Shown piece by piece: positions 53,000 through 63,986 of a DNA stretch of 64,000 nucleotides. Where the stretch lies: assembly GCA_963747595.1 (NCBI GenBank), contig CAVVFO010000001.1:1-64000 (forward strand). Reading direction: 5' to 3'. The stretch is from Oleiagrimonas sp963747595. Its GTDB lineage: Bacteria > Pseudomonadota > Gammaproteobacteria > Xanthomonadales > Rhodanobacteraceae. The notes beneath the pieces are model-generated. The model made no database searches. It had not been told where the DNA came from and worked only from the letters and a program-made list of their open reading frames with translations. The position numbers and the translations under genes were made by a program. Position 1 is the stretch's first letter. Each line of letters opens with the position of its first letter.

Positions 53000-54559
53000 C
53001 TACCAGAAAAAGCCCACCATCGCCGCCGTCAGCGCCAGCACCACCAGCGCCGCGATGCGCACGTGCATCGGAACGCGCTTGAGCCCCTTCTTGGCGATCA
53101 GCGCGATGCGCTGGTCGTCCTTGGTGGGCCGATCGTCCTCGCCCAGCCAGACCATCCAGCCCCAGGTGAACAGCGCCGTGGCCGCGCAGATGATGCCCGC
53201 CTCGATGGTGTAATGCAGCGGAATCACCTTGGTCAGCCTGCCGGCGAACAGCAGCGCGCTGAGCACGTGCCCGCAGATCAGTCCGCGCAACGCGGCGCTG
53301 GATCCCAGCCGCTTGATCCACAACCCCATCAGGAACACCGCCACCAGCGGCGAGGCCACGTAGGCGAACAGCTGCTGGATGTAATTGAACAACCCGGCAA
53401 AGTGCTGGATGAACGGCGCCCACGCCGCCGCCAGGCCGGCAATCACAAATGTCGCCACGCGTCCCACCCAGGCCAGCTGGCGATCGCTCAGGTCGGGCTT
53501 CATGGGCTGGATGAAATCCAGCGTCACCAGCGTGGCCGAGGAATTGAGCACCGCCGACAGGCTCGACATCAGCGCCGCCGCCAGCCCCGCCAGCAGCAGG
53601 CCGGTCAGCCCCACCGGCGCGAAGTGCTTGATCATCTGCGGGAACACCGAATCGGGCCGGTCCAGGTGCGGCAGCAACACAATGGCCATGGCGCCGGGCA
53701 GCACCATGAAGATGGGATTGAGAAGTTTCAGCGTGGCGGCGATCACCGAGGCCTGCCCCGCCGCCTTGATGTCACGCGCACCCAGCACGCGCTGGATCAC
53801 GTACTGGTTCATGGTCCAGTAGTAGAACCCGGCGATCGGCAGCCCGATCAGCGTGCCCAGCCACGGCAATCCGTTGGCGCCCAGCGGCCGGATCATCGAC
53901 AGCTTCCCGGGGTTCAGCGCATGCGTCACGCGGCTCCAGGAATAATCGAAATGCCCGAACACCAGAACCGCCAGGGTGATGGAGCCACCCAGCAGCACCA
54001 GCGCCTGCATCACGTCCGTGTAGACCACCGCGCGCAAACCGCCCGATGCCGTATACACCGCTGTGAACGCCGCCAGCACCAGCGACATTTCCCACATCGT
54101 CACGCCGGGAAAGAAGGTGATGATCACCACCGAGCCGGCATACAGGCTGGCCGCCGTGTCGATGACGATGGCCAGGAACAGCGTGATCACGGACAGATAC
54201 TTGCGCAGCCGCACGTCGAAACGCCGCTCCATCAACTCCGGCATGGTGGTCACGCGCGAGCGCATCAGCACCGGCAGCACCATGAACGCGGTGAAGATCA
54301 GCACCAGCCCCGCCATCCACTCGTAGTTGGCCACGGAAATGCCGCTGCGATACGCGCCGCCGGGCAACCCCACCAGCGTGTCCGACGACACATTGGCCGC
54401 ATACAGCGAAAACCCGATCGCCAGCGGCCCCAGCGAGCGCCCCGCCAGGAACAGGTCGTCGGAATTCTTCTTGCCCCGCGCCACCCAGATGCCGATCCCC
54501 GCGGTCACGCAGAAATACGCGGCAATGGTGATGTAATCCAGCGTTTGCAGATCGTGCAT
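53000..54559 (-). CDS. Sodium/solute symporter (SSS family, SGLT-like)
   Basis: The 519-residue inner-membrane protein has about fourteen helices. SSS features include DYITIAAYFCVTAGIGIW, DDLFLAGRSLG, GLPGGAYRSG and ASGGLRAVVYTDVMQALVL, plus the sodium-site helix ALMSSLSAVLNSSATLVTLD. The overall pattern (GFYYWTMNQYVIQRVLGA) is close to sugar carriers such as vSGLT. The ATG at 54559 follows GGGAGG. It has no ATACGTAT site, so it is not evidently part of the sugar regulon. Confidence 0.92.
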   Translation of the reverse strand: MHDLQTLDYITIAAYFCVTAGIGIWVARGKKNSDDLFLAGRSLGPLAIGFSLYAANVSSDTLVGLPGGAYRSGISVANYEWMAGLVLIFTAFMVLPVLMRSRVTTMPELMERRFDVRLRKYLSVITLFLAIVIDTAASLYAGSVVIITFFPGVTMWEMSLVLAAFTAVYTASGGLRAVVYTDVMQALVLLGGSITLAVLVFGHFDYSWSRVTHALNPGKLSMIRPLGANGLPWLGTLIGLPIAGFYYWTMNQYVIQRVLGARDIKAAGQASVIAATLKLLNPIFMVLPGAMAIVLLPHLDRPDSVFPQMIKHFAPVGLTGLLLAGLAAALMSSLSAVLNSSATLVTLDFIQPMKPDLSDRQLAWVGRVATFVIAGLAAAWAPFIQHFAGLFNYIQQLFAYVASPLVAVFLMGLWIKRLGSSAALRGLICGHVLSALLFAGRLTKVIPLHYTIEAGIICAATALFTWGWMVWLGEDDRPTKDDQRIALIAKKGLKRVPMHVRIAALVVLALTAAMVGFFW

Positions 54560-55015
54560 CGGCACCTCCCTCCCTGGTTTTTCGCAGACGTCCGAAGGCG
54601 CTTGGAGCGTATCGACGCGATGATTGAGTCAATGCCAGTCCGGAGGTGCAGGCCCCTGTGCGCTGGCTCACACACAGCGGTTGCAACGCCGATCGTTTTA
54701 TCTGGCCACCGCAGACCAACCTATGACCAAGCACCGTATGATGTCGAGGCTGAATCCGTACTGAGATCAAGGGGTTTGTTCACGTCGGCAAGCGCCGTAT
54801 AGCGTGCTGCCTCCGAGATTGCAGGACACGGGCACGCTTTCGTTGCGTTTCGTTTATTTTGGATGTTGCAAATATTGCGGCTGCAGAGCATGCTCTACAC
54901 ATCGAAATTTGGAGCCGCTTTTTTTTGGATCGCTTTTTTGGGCGACCCATCTTCGGCTCCGGCGGCGTAGGCATCTAGCTTGCGCCGTTTTGATCTCTAG
55001 AAAAGGAGAACGGTC
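54560..55015. other. Intergenic region between symporter and toxin-antitoxin pair
   Basis: 456 bases without a supported gene. The right part (54830-54960) is markedly AT-rich with two runs of T (GCTTTTTTTTGG and GCTTTTTTGGG), which suggests imported DNA or a promoter region for the downstream pair. Confidence 0.5.
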
Positions 55016-55474
55016 ATGTCCGCGCTTCGTAGCATGGGCCCCCCGGGTCCGCCGACCGAACATGAAGCGGAACTCGCTCGCAACAGCAGTCGGCTTCTGG
55101 CGGCCTGCCTTGGCGAAGGCGAAACCGCCCGTCTGCGTGTCTTCGATAGCGATGTCGAACCGATCGAGGTGCCCGTCAAAGCGCTGCACATGCTGGTCGA
55201 CATCCTCAACCACATGGCGGACGGTGACGCCGTCAACCTGGTTCCCGTGCATGCCGAACTGACCACCCAGCAGGCGGCCGACTTCCTCAACGTGTCGCGG
55301 CCGTACCTTGTCGGGCTGTTGGAGGGAAAGGACATCCCATTTCACAAGACGGGCACGCACCGCCGCATCTACTTCCGCGATCTTCTGGCCTACAAAACCC
55401 ACCGCGATGCGGAAAGCAATGCTGCGCTCGACGAGCTGGCCAGACAGGCTCAAGAGCTGGACCTCGGGTACTAA
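55016..55474 (+). CDS. Excisionase/MerR-type HTH antitoxin
   Basis: The 152-residue product has a C-terminal helix-turn-helix (LTTQQAADFLNVSRPYLVGL then HKTGTHRRIYFRDLLAYK), the excisionase-like domain found in antitoxins paired with PIN toxins. The N-terminal part is helical and probably binds the toxin. AAAAGGAG precedes the ATG. The toxin gene overlaps its 3' end. Confidence 0.8.
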   Translation: MSALRSMGPPGPPTEHEAELARNSSRLLAACLGEGETARLRVFDSDVEPIEVPVKALHMLVDILNHMADGDAVNLVPVHAELTTQQAADFLNVSRPYLVGLLEGKDIPFHKTGTHRRIYFRDLLAYKTHRDAESNAALDELARQAQELDLGY

Positions 55475-56036
55475 AGCGGCGTTCACGGCGGTCTACGATG
55501 CTTGTGTGTTGTATCCGGCGCCTGTCCGGGATCTTCTGATACAGCTGGCCACCATGCGTCTTTTCAGGGCCCGTTGGACCGACCATGATGAATGGATACG
55601 ATCCATTCTCGCCAGGCGCGAGGACCTGACCAAAGAGCAACTCGAACGCACGCGTGCGCTCATGAACAAGGCCGTGCCCGACTGCCTCGTGACGGGGTTC
55701 GAAGCCCTGGAGCAGGCCCTGGATCTTCCCGACGCCGACGATCGACATGTGTTGGCGGCTGCCATCCGTGCCCATGCCGCCATCATTGTCACCTTCAATC
55801 TAAAGGATTTCTCGGCCGAACCCTTGGCACCTTACGACATCGAGACTCAACACCCGGATGACTTCATTCGCCACCTGTTCGATTTGAGTCCGGGGGCTAC
55901 ATGTGCTGCGGTTCATACTTGCCGAAAGCGCCTCACGAATCCGTCAGTGTCCACGCAGGAAGCGCTCGAAACCTACCGCAAGCTGGGGCTTACGCGCACG
56001 GTGTCGGCACTTGAGGACATGAGCGAGCTGCTATAG
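55419..56036 (+). CDS. PIN-domain ribonuclease toxin
   Basis: The PIN core is clear: VYDACVLYPAPVRDLLIQLA (first Asp), DDRHVLAAAIRAHAAIIVT and FNLKDFSAEPL. An acidic ExW-like patch in WTDHDEWIRSI is the likely third metal site. The start is uncertain. ATG at 55419 with GGAAAG upstream gives 205 residues and a 56-base overlap with the antitoxin; 55407 is an alternative. PIN toxins cleave RNA and are neutralised by their upstream antitoxin. The last 50 residues (QEALETYRKLGLTRTVSAL) look like a separate helical tail. Confidence 0.8.
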   Translation: MLRSTSWPDRLKSWTSGTKAAFTAVYDACVLYPAPVRDLLIQLATMRLFRARWTDHDEWIRSILARREDLTKEQLERTRALMNKAVPDCLVTGFEALEQALDLPDADDRHVLAAAIRAHAAIIVTFNLKDFSAEPLAPYDIETQHPDDFIRHLFDLSPGATCAAVHTCRKRLTNPSVSTQEALETYRKLGLTRTVSALEDMSELL

Positions 56037-56123
56037 CTCCGGTGGGTGAATTCAGCGCAAACGACTCAATCAGTAGCACGTTCAGCGAGTGCCGGCCTGC
56101 CGATCAGAAGTTGCCGGAATTCG

Positions 56124-56230
56124 CATTCAACGAGGCCGGAGCGTAATGCTACGGATCACCACGTTTGCATGGTGCTTGGGGCAAACAACGGATCGCTTCA
56201 ATGAGGCCGGAGCGTAATGCTCCGGATCAC
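56124..56230. CRISPR. Two-repeat CRISPR relic (no cas genes)
   Basis: A 36-base repeat at 56195-56230 contains CCGGAGC-GTAAT-GCTCCGG, a 7-bp stem with five-base loop, framed by GCTTCAATGAGG on the left and ATCAC on the right. A degenerate copy at 56124-56159 differs at four positions. Between them lies one 35-base spacer (56160-56194) with no internal similarity. Sizes and stem fit a CRISPR unit. The array is cut on the right by the IS5 remnant that starts ten bases later. No cas gene is in the window. Confidence 0.5.
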
Positions 56231-56240
56231 CTACGTGTTA

Positions 56241-56800
56241 GGGAAACTCTGAATAAGCCTCGGACATTTGGACGTTCAAACGTTGGAGCTGCATGAGGAT
56301 CAAATTGCTTGTGAGTGTGGCAATTCGCCACCAATTTTCACGCCTTTTTGGCGTACTTGGCCCCTTTTTGGGGCGGCCCACCAGATCATGGACGCACCTC
56401 CGCTGTCGTGCTCAGTATTCGTCGTCGCGCCATCCAAAGATTGGACAACGCGAACAGCGTGACCAGCTGGGCTGTGTTCTTGGCCAATCCTTTGAAGCGC
56501 ACTTTCTGAAACCCGAACTGGCGTTTGATGACACGGAAAGGGTGCTCGACCTTCGAACGCACCGCCGCTTTGATGGACTCGGTGTGCTTGACTGCTTCCT
56601 TCAGTTCGCTCTCGGGCATCGCCTTGATGCGTCCGCGTTTGGCCGCGATCTGCCACGTCAGGCCACGTTTCGATACCCGTTTCTCGGCTCCGATATAGCC
56701 GGCGTCGGCGTAGACCGCTTCTTCCTTGCCATGCAGCAGTTTGCCCACTTCGACCGCTTGCGGAATGCGCGGTGCTTGGCCTCCGCGCTGCGTGCATGAC
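56241..56800 (-). mobile_element. IS5-family element remnant
   Basis: GGGAAACTCTGAATAAGCCT at 56241 resembles the terminal repeat of IS5-type elements. The remnant transposase reads on the minus strand and is missing its N-terminal two thirds, so the left part of the element was deleted at the junction with the TPR gene. Confidence 0.65.
56386..56800 (-). pseudogene. IS5-family transposase, C-terminal fragment
   Basis: The frame reads VYADAGYIGAEKR, then VEHPFRVIKRQFGFQKVRFK and GLAKNTAQLVTLFALSNLW, the classical C-terminal DDE part of IS5-type transposases (the Y-x-x-x-K-R and catalytic-Glu region). The N-terminal domain and the first two catalytic Asp are absent. It is nonfunctional. Confidence 0.85.
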
Positions 56801-56809
56801 GACGTGTGG

Positions 56810-57694
56810 CTACGTCCGGCGCCTGGCAGGTGCAGGCGGAACACACCGGCTCAACCAGCGCAGCGCGCCATCGCTGCACTGCCATACGCTCAAGTTTGCC
56901 TGTACATAGGCCACGGCTTCGGCCGGATCGCCCAGGCCCACGTACTCGGGTTGTTCGGCAGGAAGCGTTGTACGTCCAAGCAGCAATGCCGGGACATGCG
57001 GGTTGCCGGCAACGGCTTCATCGATGCATGTGCGGGCGGCGTCGGAATCGCCGTGTTCGATGTAGGCGATCAAGGCGCGTGACCACGACCAGTCCGCCGA
57101 AGCGTCTTCGTTGTATTGTGCCCACAGCGCCTGCGCGTCGGAAACGTTGCCGGTACTCAGCAGCCAGCCGATCAGAACCGACCGGATGCCCTGGTTGTCG
57201 TTGGGGTTCAGGCGCAGCAAGTCTCGTGCATGCGCAATTGCTGCCGAACGATCGCCAAACTCCCACAGCAGCAGCGACAGTTGCTGACGCGCGCGCATGT
57301 ACGGGCGCGTTTCGTGCAGCCCCCAGAAGTGGCCGACGGCGTCCTCGAAGGTTTGCGGACCCAGCGCGCGTTCGCCGGCCGCGACCGCCTGCTGGTACAG
57401 GTCCAGCGCTTCCTCGAGTGAATGCGACTGCTCCTCGCCCAGCAGCAGATAGGCATCGGCGCAATCGGCGCAGGTCTCCAGCGCCTGCTTGGCCATGGCG
57501 ATGCGCTTGGCCGGGTTGGGAATCTCCCAGGCCTGATAGATCAGGTCCTGGGCCCGATTCAGCGGCGCGTCGCTGGGCGGGCCATCGCCGAATCCGGCGA
57601 ATGCTCTTTCGAACGAGCGGAATGGCGGCAACGGAGCATCCGCAGCGGCGGCGCGGGATGACGTTTTGCCGGGCTTTTTCTTGCGTTTGCTCAT
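56810..57694 (-). CDS. TPR-type repeat protein
   Basis: The 294-residue product starts with a Lys-rich segment (SKRKKKPGKTSSR). The ATG at 57694 follows CAGGAG. Helical repeats include AKRIAMAKQALETCADCADA, ARDLLRLNPNDNQGIRSVLI and a helix pair around DPAEAVAYVQANLSVWQ, with the TPR-like hydrophobic pattern. It resembles the ST7-like tetratricopeptide proteins. The last dozen residues (PPAPARRRT) run up to the IS5 remnant and may be altered by it. The role is probably protein-protein contact. Confidence 0.75.
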   Translation of the reverse strand: MSKRKKKPGKTSSRAAAADAPLPPFRSFERAFAGFGDGPPSDAPLNRAQDLIYQAWEIPNPAKRIAMAKQALETCADCADAYLLLGEEQSHSLEEALDLYQQAVAAGERALGPQTFEDAVGHFWGLHETRPYMRARQQLSLLLWEFGDRSAAIAHARDLLRLNPNDNQGIRSVLIGWLLSTGNVSDAQALWAQYNEDASADWSWSRALIAYIEHGDSDAARTCIDEAVAGNPHVPALLLGRTTLPAEQPEYVGLGDPAEAVAYVQANLSVWQCSDGALRWLSRCVPPAPARRRT

Positions 57695-57707
57695 GTCGGC
57701 TCCTGAG

Positions 57708-57992
57708 GGTACCTCTGATTGAATCCTGTGCAGGCAGCATCCTATCTGGAACGCGCCCTGCGTGTTGGCCGTGGCGCGGCGCAGGCTGGTTGCCTTCGCA
57801 AGTCGCGGACAGCGCGCAGGCGCGTGCCGGACAGGACCTCTTCTTGCAATCCATCGGTTGAGGTCGGTCTGTCTGCGCCCAGGGCACCCATCCGCCGGCT
57901 TGACGGGCAACCAGCCTGCCGGCGCCGACGTACCGGCACCCTGTGCGCAGACAGATCCGGTGATGCCTGTACAGGATTCAATCAGAGGTACC
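57708..57992. repeat. 285-base element with interleaved inverted repeats
   Basis: The outer arms at 57708-57736 and 57964-57992 match in inverse over 29 bases with one mismatch (GGTACCTCTGATTGAATCCT and inverse). Two inner pairs are CAGGCTGGTTGCC (57782) with GGCAACCAGCCTG (57906), and GTCTGTCTGCGCCCAGGG (57867) with CCCTGTGCGCAGACAGAT (57939). The inner pairs interleave, so they cannot all form one simple hairpin. The gap 57695-58059 holds no gene. Confidence 0.7.
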
Positions 57993-58059
57993 TGAGGTGT
58001 GAAGCGCCGGTCGCGTGGTTGACAACGACCGGCGGGTACAATTCAGTGGCGGTGCGCGC

Positions 58060-61000
58060 TCACAGCGGCGCGAACAGCTCGGCCAGGTCGGCTTCATCGA
58101 AGCGCAGGCGCTGCGTGGCGCCGCCTTCGAGGACGGCGCGGGCGAGGTCGGATTTGCGCGCCTGCATGGCCTGGATCTTTTCTTCCACGGTGCCGCTGGC
58201 GATGAGTTTGTAGACGAAGACAGGCTTGTCCTGCCCGATGCGGTGGGCGCGGTCGGTGGCCTGCGCTTCCACGGCCGGATTCCACCACGGGTCGTAGTGG
58301 ATCACGGTGTCGGCAGCGGTCAGGTTCAGGCCCACGCCGCCGGCTTTCAGGCTGATCAGGAACACCGGCACGGTGCCTTCCTGGAAGTTGCGCACGCGTT
58401 CGCCGCGCACGCTGCCGGGGGTTTGCCCGGTCAGCACCTGGTGCGCGATGCCGCGGTCGGTGAGGGCGCTCTCGATCAGGCCCAGCATTTCGGTGAACTG
58501 CGAGAACAGCAGGATGCGGCGGTCTTCCGCCAGCAGGCCGTCGATCAGCTCCAGCAGGGCCTCCAGCTTGGTCGATGTCTGCACCTTGCGCGCGCTGGGC
58601 AACTTCACCAGGCGCGGGTCGCAGCAAGCCTGGCGCAATTTCAGCAGGGCGTCGAGCACGATGATGCCGGCCTGCGACAGGCCGCGTTCCTTGATGGTCT
58701 GGCGCACGCGTTCGTGCTGGGTCAGGCGCAGGGTCTCGTACAGGCTGCGCTGGTCGCCTTCCAGTTCCAGCGTGCGCACCATCTCGCTCTTGGCGGGCAG
58801 ATCGGTGAGCACCTGGTCCTTGCGCCGGCGCAGCAGCAGCGGGCCGACGCGCCGGTTGAGGCGCGCCTGGCGCTCGGCGTCGGCGTGTTTCTCGATGGGC
58901 GTGCGATACAGCTTGGTGAACTGGCGATGGCTGCCCAGCAGGCCAGGCTCCACGGCGTCGAACTGTGCCCACAATTCGCCCAGATGGTTTTCCAGTGGCG
59001 TGCCGGTCATGGCCAGGCGGCGCGCGGCGGGCAGCTCGCGCACCACCTGCGCGGCCTGGCTGCGCGCGTTCTTGATGGCCTGCGCCTCGTCCAGCACCAG
59101 CAGCGAGAAGCGCGCTTCGACGAGTTTGTCGCGATCGCGCGGCAGCAGCGGGTATGTGGTGATGACGAGGTCGTGGCGGACGATGTCCTCGTAGCGGTCG
59201 GCACGGTCGGCGCCGTGGATCACCAGCACGTCGAGATCCGGGGCGAAGCGCGCGGATTCGTCCTTCCAGTTGCCGACCAGGCTGGTCGGCGCGACCACCA
59301 GCGCCGGGTCTTCGAGCTGGCCACGCTGTTTCAGGCCCAGGATATGCGCCAGCACCTGCACGGTTTTCCCGAGGCCCATGTCATCGGCGAGAATGCCGCC
59401 GAGGCTGGCGGCAGCGAGGAAATCCAGCCACGCCAGCCCTTCGCACTGATACGGACGCAATGTGGCCTTGAAGCCGGCGGGCGCCGGCACGCTGCGTTTG
59501 ACGTTGGCCAGCAGTTCCAGTTGCGCGCGCAGGACATCGCCGCCGCGCCATATCAGCTGGGCCTCGTCGGCCAGGTCGCGCAGGGCCGGTGCCTGGCTGC
59601 GGTGCAGGCGCAGTTCGCCGTCGCCTTCGAGCCACTCCATGAGCGGCTCGATCAGCGCGCGCAGGCGCTGCAGCGGGATCTGCACGCTGCGGTTTTCATC
59701 CAGCAGCACGCGGTAGACGGCATCGTCTTTCTCGCCGGGCGCGGGGGTGCGCGGAAACTCCGGATCCGCCAGCACGCGGCGCAGCACCGGCAGCAGGTCC
59801 ACGCGCTCGCCGTCCACGTCGATACCCAGCGAGACATCGAACCAGGCGTTGCCGCTGGGTTCGATCTCGGCGTGCCAGGCGTCGATGTCGACCAGCTCGT
59901 CGCGCGGAAAGCCAGGGGCGTATTCGATGCGGAAACCGGCGTCGGCCAGGACATCGATGACCGGTCTCCAGGCCTCCGGTTGCAGTGGCGGGCGGCGTTC
60001 GTTGGGTTGCAGCAGGAAGTCGTGTTCGTCCAGGTCGACGCGGCGCAGCGATTGTTCGAAGGCGTAGAACGAGCCCTCCACCAGGTCGGCGGCTTCCAGG
60101 CGCGCCTCGAATTCCGTCTCCGCCTCCAGGTCACGGCGGATTTCCAGCACCCGCTGACCCTGCATCACGCGTGCGGTCGGCGTGCCGGAGTACGGGTCCG
60201 GATTCAGGCGGTGGCCCGCGTAGTCCACGCTCAGCCGGGCGCAGCCCATCCGCGTGGGCTGGCGCGGGCCGTGACGCTGGCGCAGCGCCGGCTCGATCAC
60301 GCGCAGGTGCAGGATCGGTGTGGGCGCGGCAACCACCGGCTCCACCGGGCCGCGTTCGGCGGGCAGCGGAATGGACAGCGTGGCATCGTCGCGTTGTCGC
60401 AGCTCCTGCCGCAGCGTGGCGACCTGTTCCGGCTGCACCGCGGGCGCGCTGGCAACGCCGTCCAGCACCTGCGGATCGCCCTCGACGCGGCCGAACATGC
60501 CCTGTGCGGAGGCGATGTACCACAGCCCGGCGCCGCGCAGCAGCGTGGCGGAGGTCTCGGCCTCCACCTGCGCCCGCAATCGCTGACTGCCGTCTCCCTG
60601 ATCCTGCCAGCGCAACTCGAGCGCGCGTTGCGGCCCGCGTTGCAGCGGTCGGGAGCCTTTTTCCTCGTAGGCGGGGTAGTGCTGCAGCAGGATTTCCAGG
60701 GCCTGCTCCTGCCAGCTTGCCTGCACGCGGGTCCAGGGCTGGCCGGCGATGCGGATGTGGTTGTCCTGCAGCAGCAGCGCCAGCGCGCCGGCGACCTCGG
60801 GCGGCCAGCCTTCGGCGGGCGCGGGTTGCGCGCCGCTGCGCATGTGCAGGGTCAGGGGCTTGGGATCCACGAGAGCGCCATGACGGGATTTGCCGGGGCG
60901 CAGCCACACCGGGTCGACCAGCAGCGCATCGTTGTCGCCACGACGCAGCAGAATGCCGAACCGGCGTTGCGCTTCGGCCTTGCTGGCCACGGCGGCCGAT

Positions 61001-61539
61001 GGTGCCTCGAGCTCGTCCAGCCAGCGCGACCAGTGCTGCAGGTCCTGCTCTGCGCTTGCCGTGGCCTGCGGGGCGTGCAGCAGGCGGGAGGCTTCTTCCA
61101 CCGTGCCGGCCGCGGCCAGTTTGCGCTTGAATTCCTCGCTGACCTGCGGTGCCCGCGCGGTGCCGGACCGGGTGCGTTTGTCGGCTTTGGCGGTGGCCCG
61201 GGACGCACCTCCGGGCCAGCCTTCCGGCGGCAGGTTGGCGGCGGCCAGCAACATGGCGGCGGCATGCTTGCAGTCTCTGCCCACCGGGCAGCTGCAGGCG
61301 CTGTCCACGGTCAGCCGGCGCTCGTGATACTCGATGGCGATGGAGCACTGGTACGGATGGCGCTCGCTGCCGCGCACGTGCCCGCGAAGCAGGCACGTGT
61401 TGGCGGAACGCGGCGTGAGCTCCAGGGCGATGACACGTTGCCGGCGCGCGTAGTCGGCGGCGCGCTCGAGCGTGCGTTCATCGAAGTTGGAGACCCATTC
61501 GGCGTGTTGCAGCAGGCGGTTGAGCTGGCTGGAATCCAT
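58060..61539 (-). CDS. SWIM zinc-finger SNF2/HepA-type helicase
   Basis: The 1159-residue product has an N-terminal SWIM zinc finger (DSACSCPVGRDCKHAAAML) and a long middle region. The SNF2 ATPase domain follows (DDMGLGKTVQVLAHI; LLVLDEAQAIKNARS) and then the C-terminal helicase lobe (GVGLNLTAADTVIHYDPWWN; ATDRAHRIGQDKPVFVYKL). Bacterial SWIM-SNF2 proteins are thought to remodel DNA-protein complexes or RNA polymerase (RapA-like); the function here is not known. No clear Shine-Dalgarno marks the start. ATG at 61539 is chosen over a TTG five codons upstream. Confidence 0.92.
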   Translation of the reverse strand: MDSSQLNRLLQHAEWVSNFDERTLERAADYARRQRVIALELTPRSANTCLLRGHVRGSERHPYQCSIAIEYHERRLTVDSACSCPVGRDCKHAAAMLLAAANLPPEGWPGGASRATAKADKRTRSGTARAPQVSEEFKRKLAAAGTVEEASRLLHAPQATASAEQDLQHWSRWLDELEAPSAAVASKAEAQRRFGILLRRGDNDALLVDPVWLRPGKSRHGALVDPKPLTLHMRSGAQPAPAEGWPPEVAGALALLLQDNHIRIAGQPWTRVQASWQEQALEILLQHYPAYEEKGSRPLQRGPQRALELRWQDQGDGSQRLRAQVEAETSATLLRGAGLWYIASAQGMFGRVEGDPQVLDGVASAPAVQPEQVATLRQELRQRDDATLSIPLPAERGPVEPVVAAPTPILHLRVIEPALRQRHGPRQPTRMGCARLSVDYAGHRLNPDPYSGTPTARVMQGQRVLEIRRDLEAETEFEARLEAADLVEGSFYAFEQSLRRVDLDEHDFLLQPNERRPPLQPEAWRPVIDVLADAGFRIEYAPGFPRDELVDIDAWHAEIEPSGNAWFDVSLGIDVDGERVDLLPVLRRVLADPEFPRTPAPGEKDDAVYRVLLDENRSVQIPLQRLRALIEPLMEWLEGDGELRLHRSQAPALRDLADEAQLIWRGGDVLRAQLELLANVKRSVPAPAGFKATLRPYQCEGLAWLDFLAAASLGGILADDMGLGKTVQVLAHILGLKQRGQLEDPALVVAPTSLVGNWKDESARFAPDLDVLVIHGADRADRYEDIVRHDLVITTYPLLPRDRDKLVEARFSLLVLDEAQAIKNARSQAAQVVRELPAARRLAMTGTPLENHLGELWAQFDAVEPGLLGSHRQFTKLYRTPIEKHADAERQARLNRRVGPLLLRRRKDQVLTDLPAKSEMVRTLELEGDQRSLYETLRLTQHERVRQTIKERGLSQAGIIVLDALLKLRQACCDPRLVKLPSARKVQTSTKLEALLELIDGLLAEDRRILLFSQFTEMLGLIESALTDRGIAHQVLTGQTPGSVRGERVRNFQEGTVPVFLISLKAGGVGLNLTAADTVIHYDPWWNPAVEAQATDRAHRIGQDKPVFVYKLIASGTVEEKIQAMQARKSDLARAVLEGGATQRLRFDEADLAELFAPL

Positions 61540-61712
61540 GGATTCGGGGGGCAATGTCCGGCGCTATGGTCAAACGCCCATTCTTGCACGCATGGCCGGC
61601 GGAAATGAACGCGATGCCAACGGGCGGCGTGCTTATGTGGGGGATGAATTGGTCAAGAGCCGCCATTGCGGTGAAAATGGCCGGTCAGTATCAAAAGGAA
61701 TCCACGCACATC

Positions 61713-63939
<2,227 letters not shown>

Positions 63940-63944
<5 letters not shown>

Positions 63945-63986
63945 GGTGGATCAAGGAACGCGAGTGACGGATCCGCCTGCTTGCGA
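63940..63986. repeat. REPIN-like repeat, copy 5 (cut by window end)
   Basis: CGTAGGGTGGATCAAGGAAC...CGGATCCGCCTGCTTGCG begins at 63940 and so includes the stop codon of icd (63942-63944). Any right arm lies outside the window. Confidence 0.8.

Noticed and set aside
54830..54960. AT-rich T-runs before the antitoxin gene as a terminator or small RNA gene
   Set aside because: No convincing GC stem stands directly before the T-runs, so neither a terminator nor an RNA gene can be supported.
58015..61608. A 1197-codon plus-strand open frame opposite the SNF2 gene
   Set aside because: The minus strand encodes clear helicase motifs; the plus frame is a low-complexity antisense shadow.
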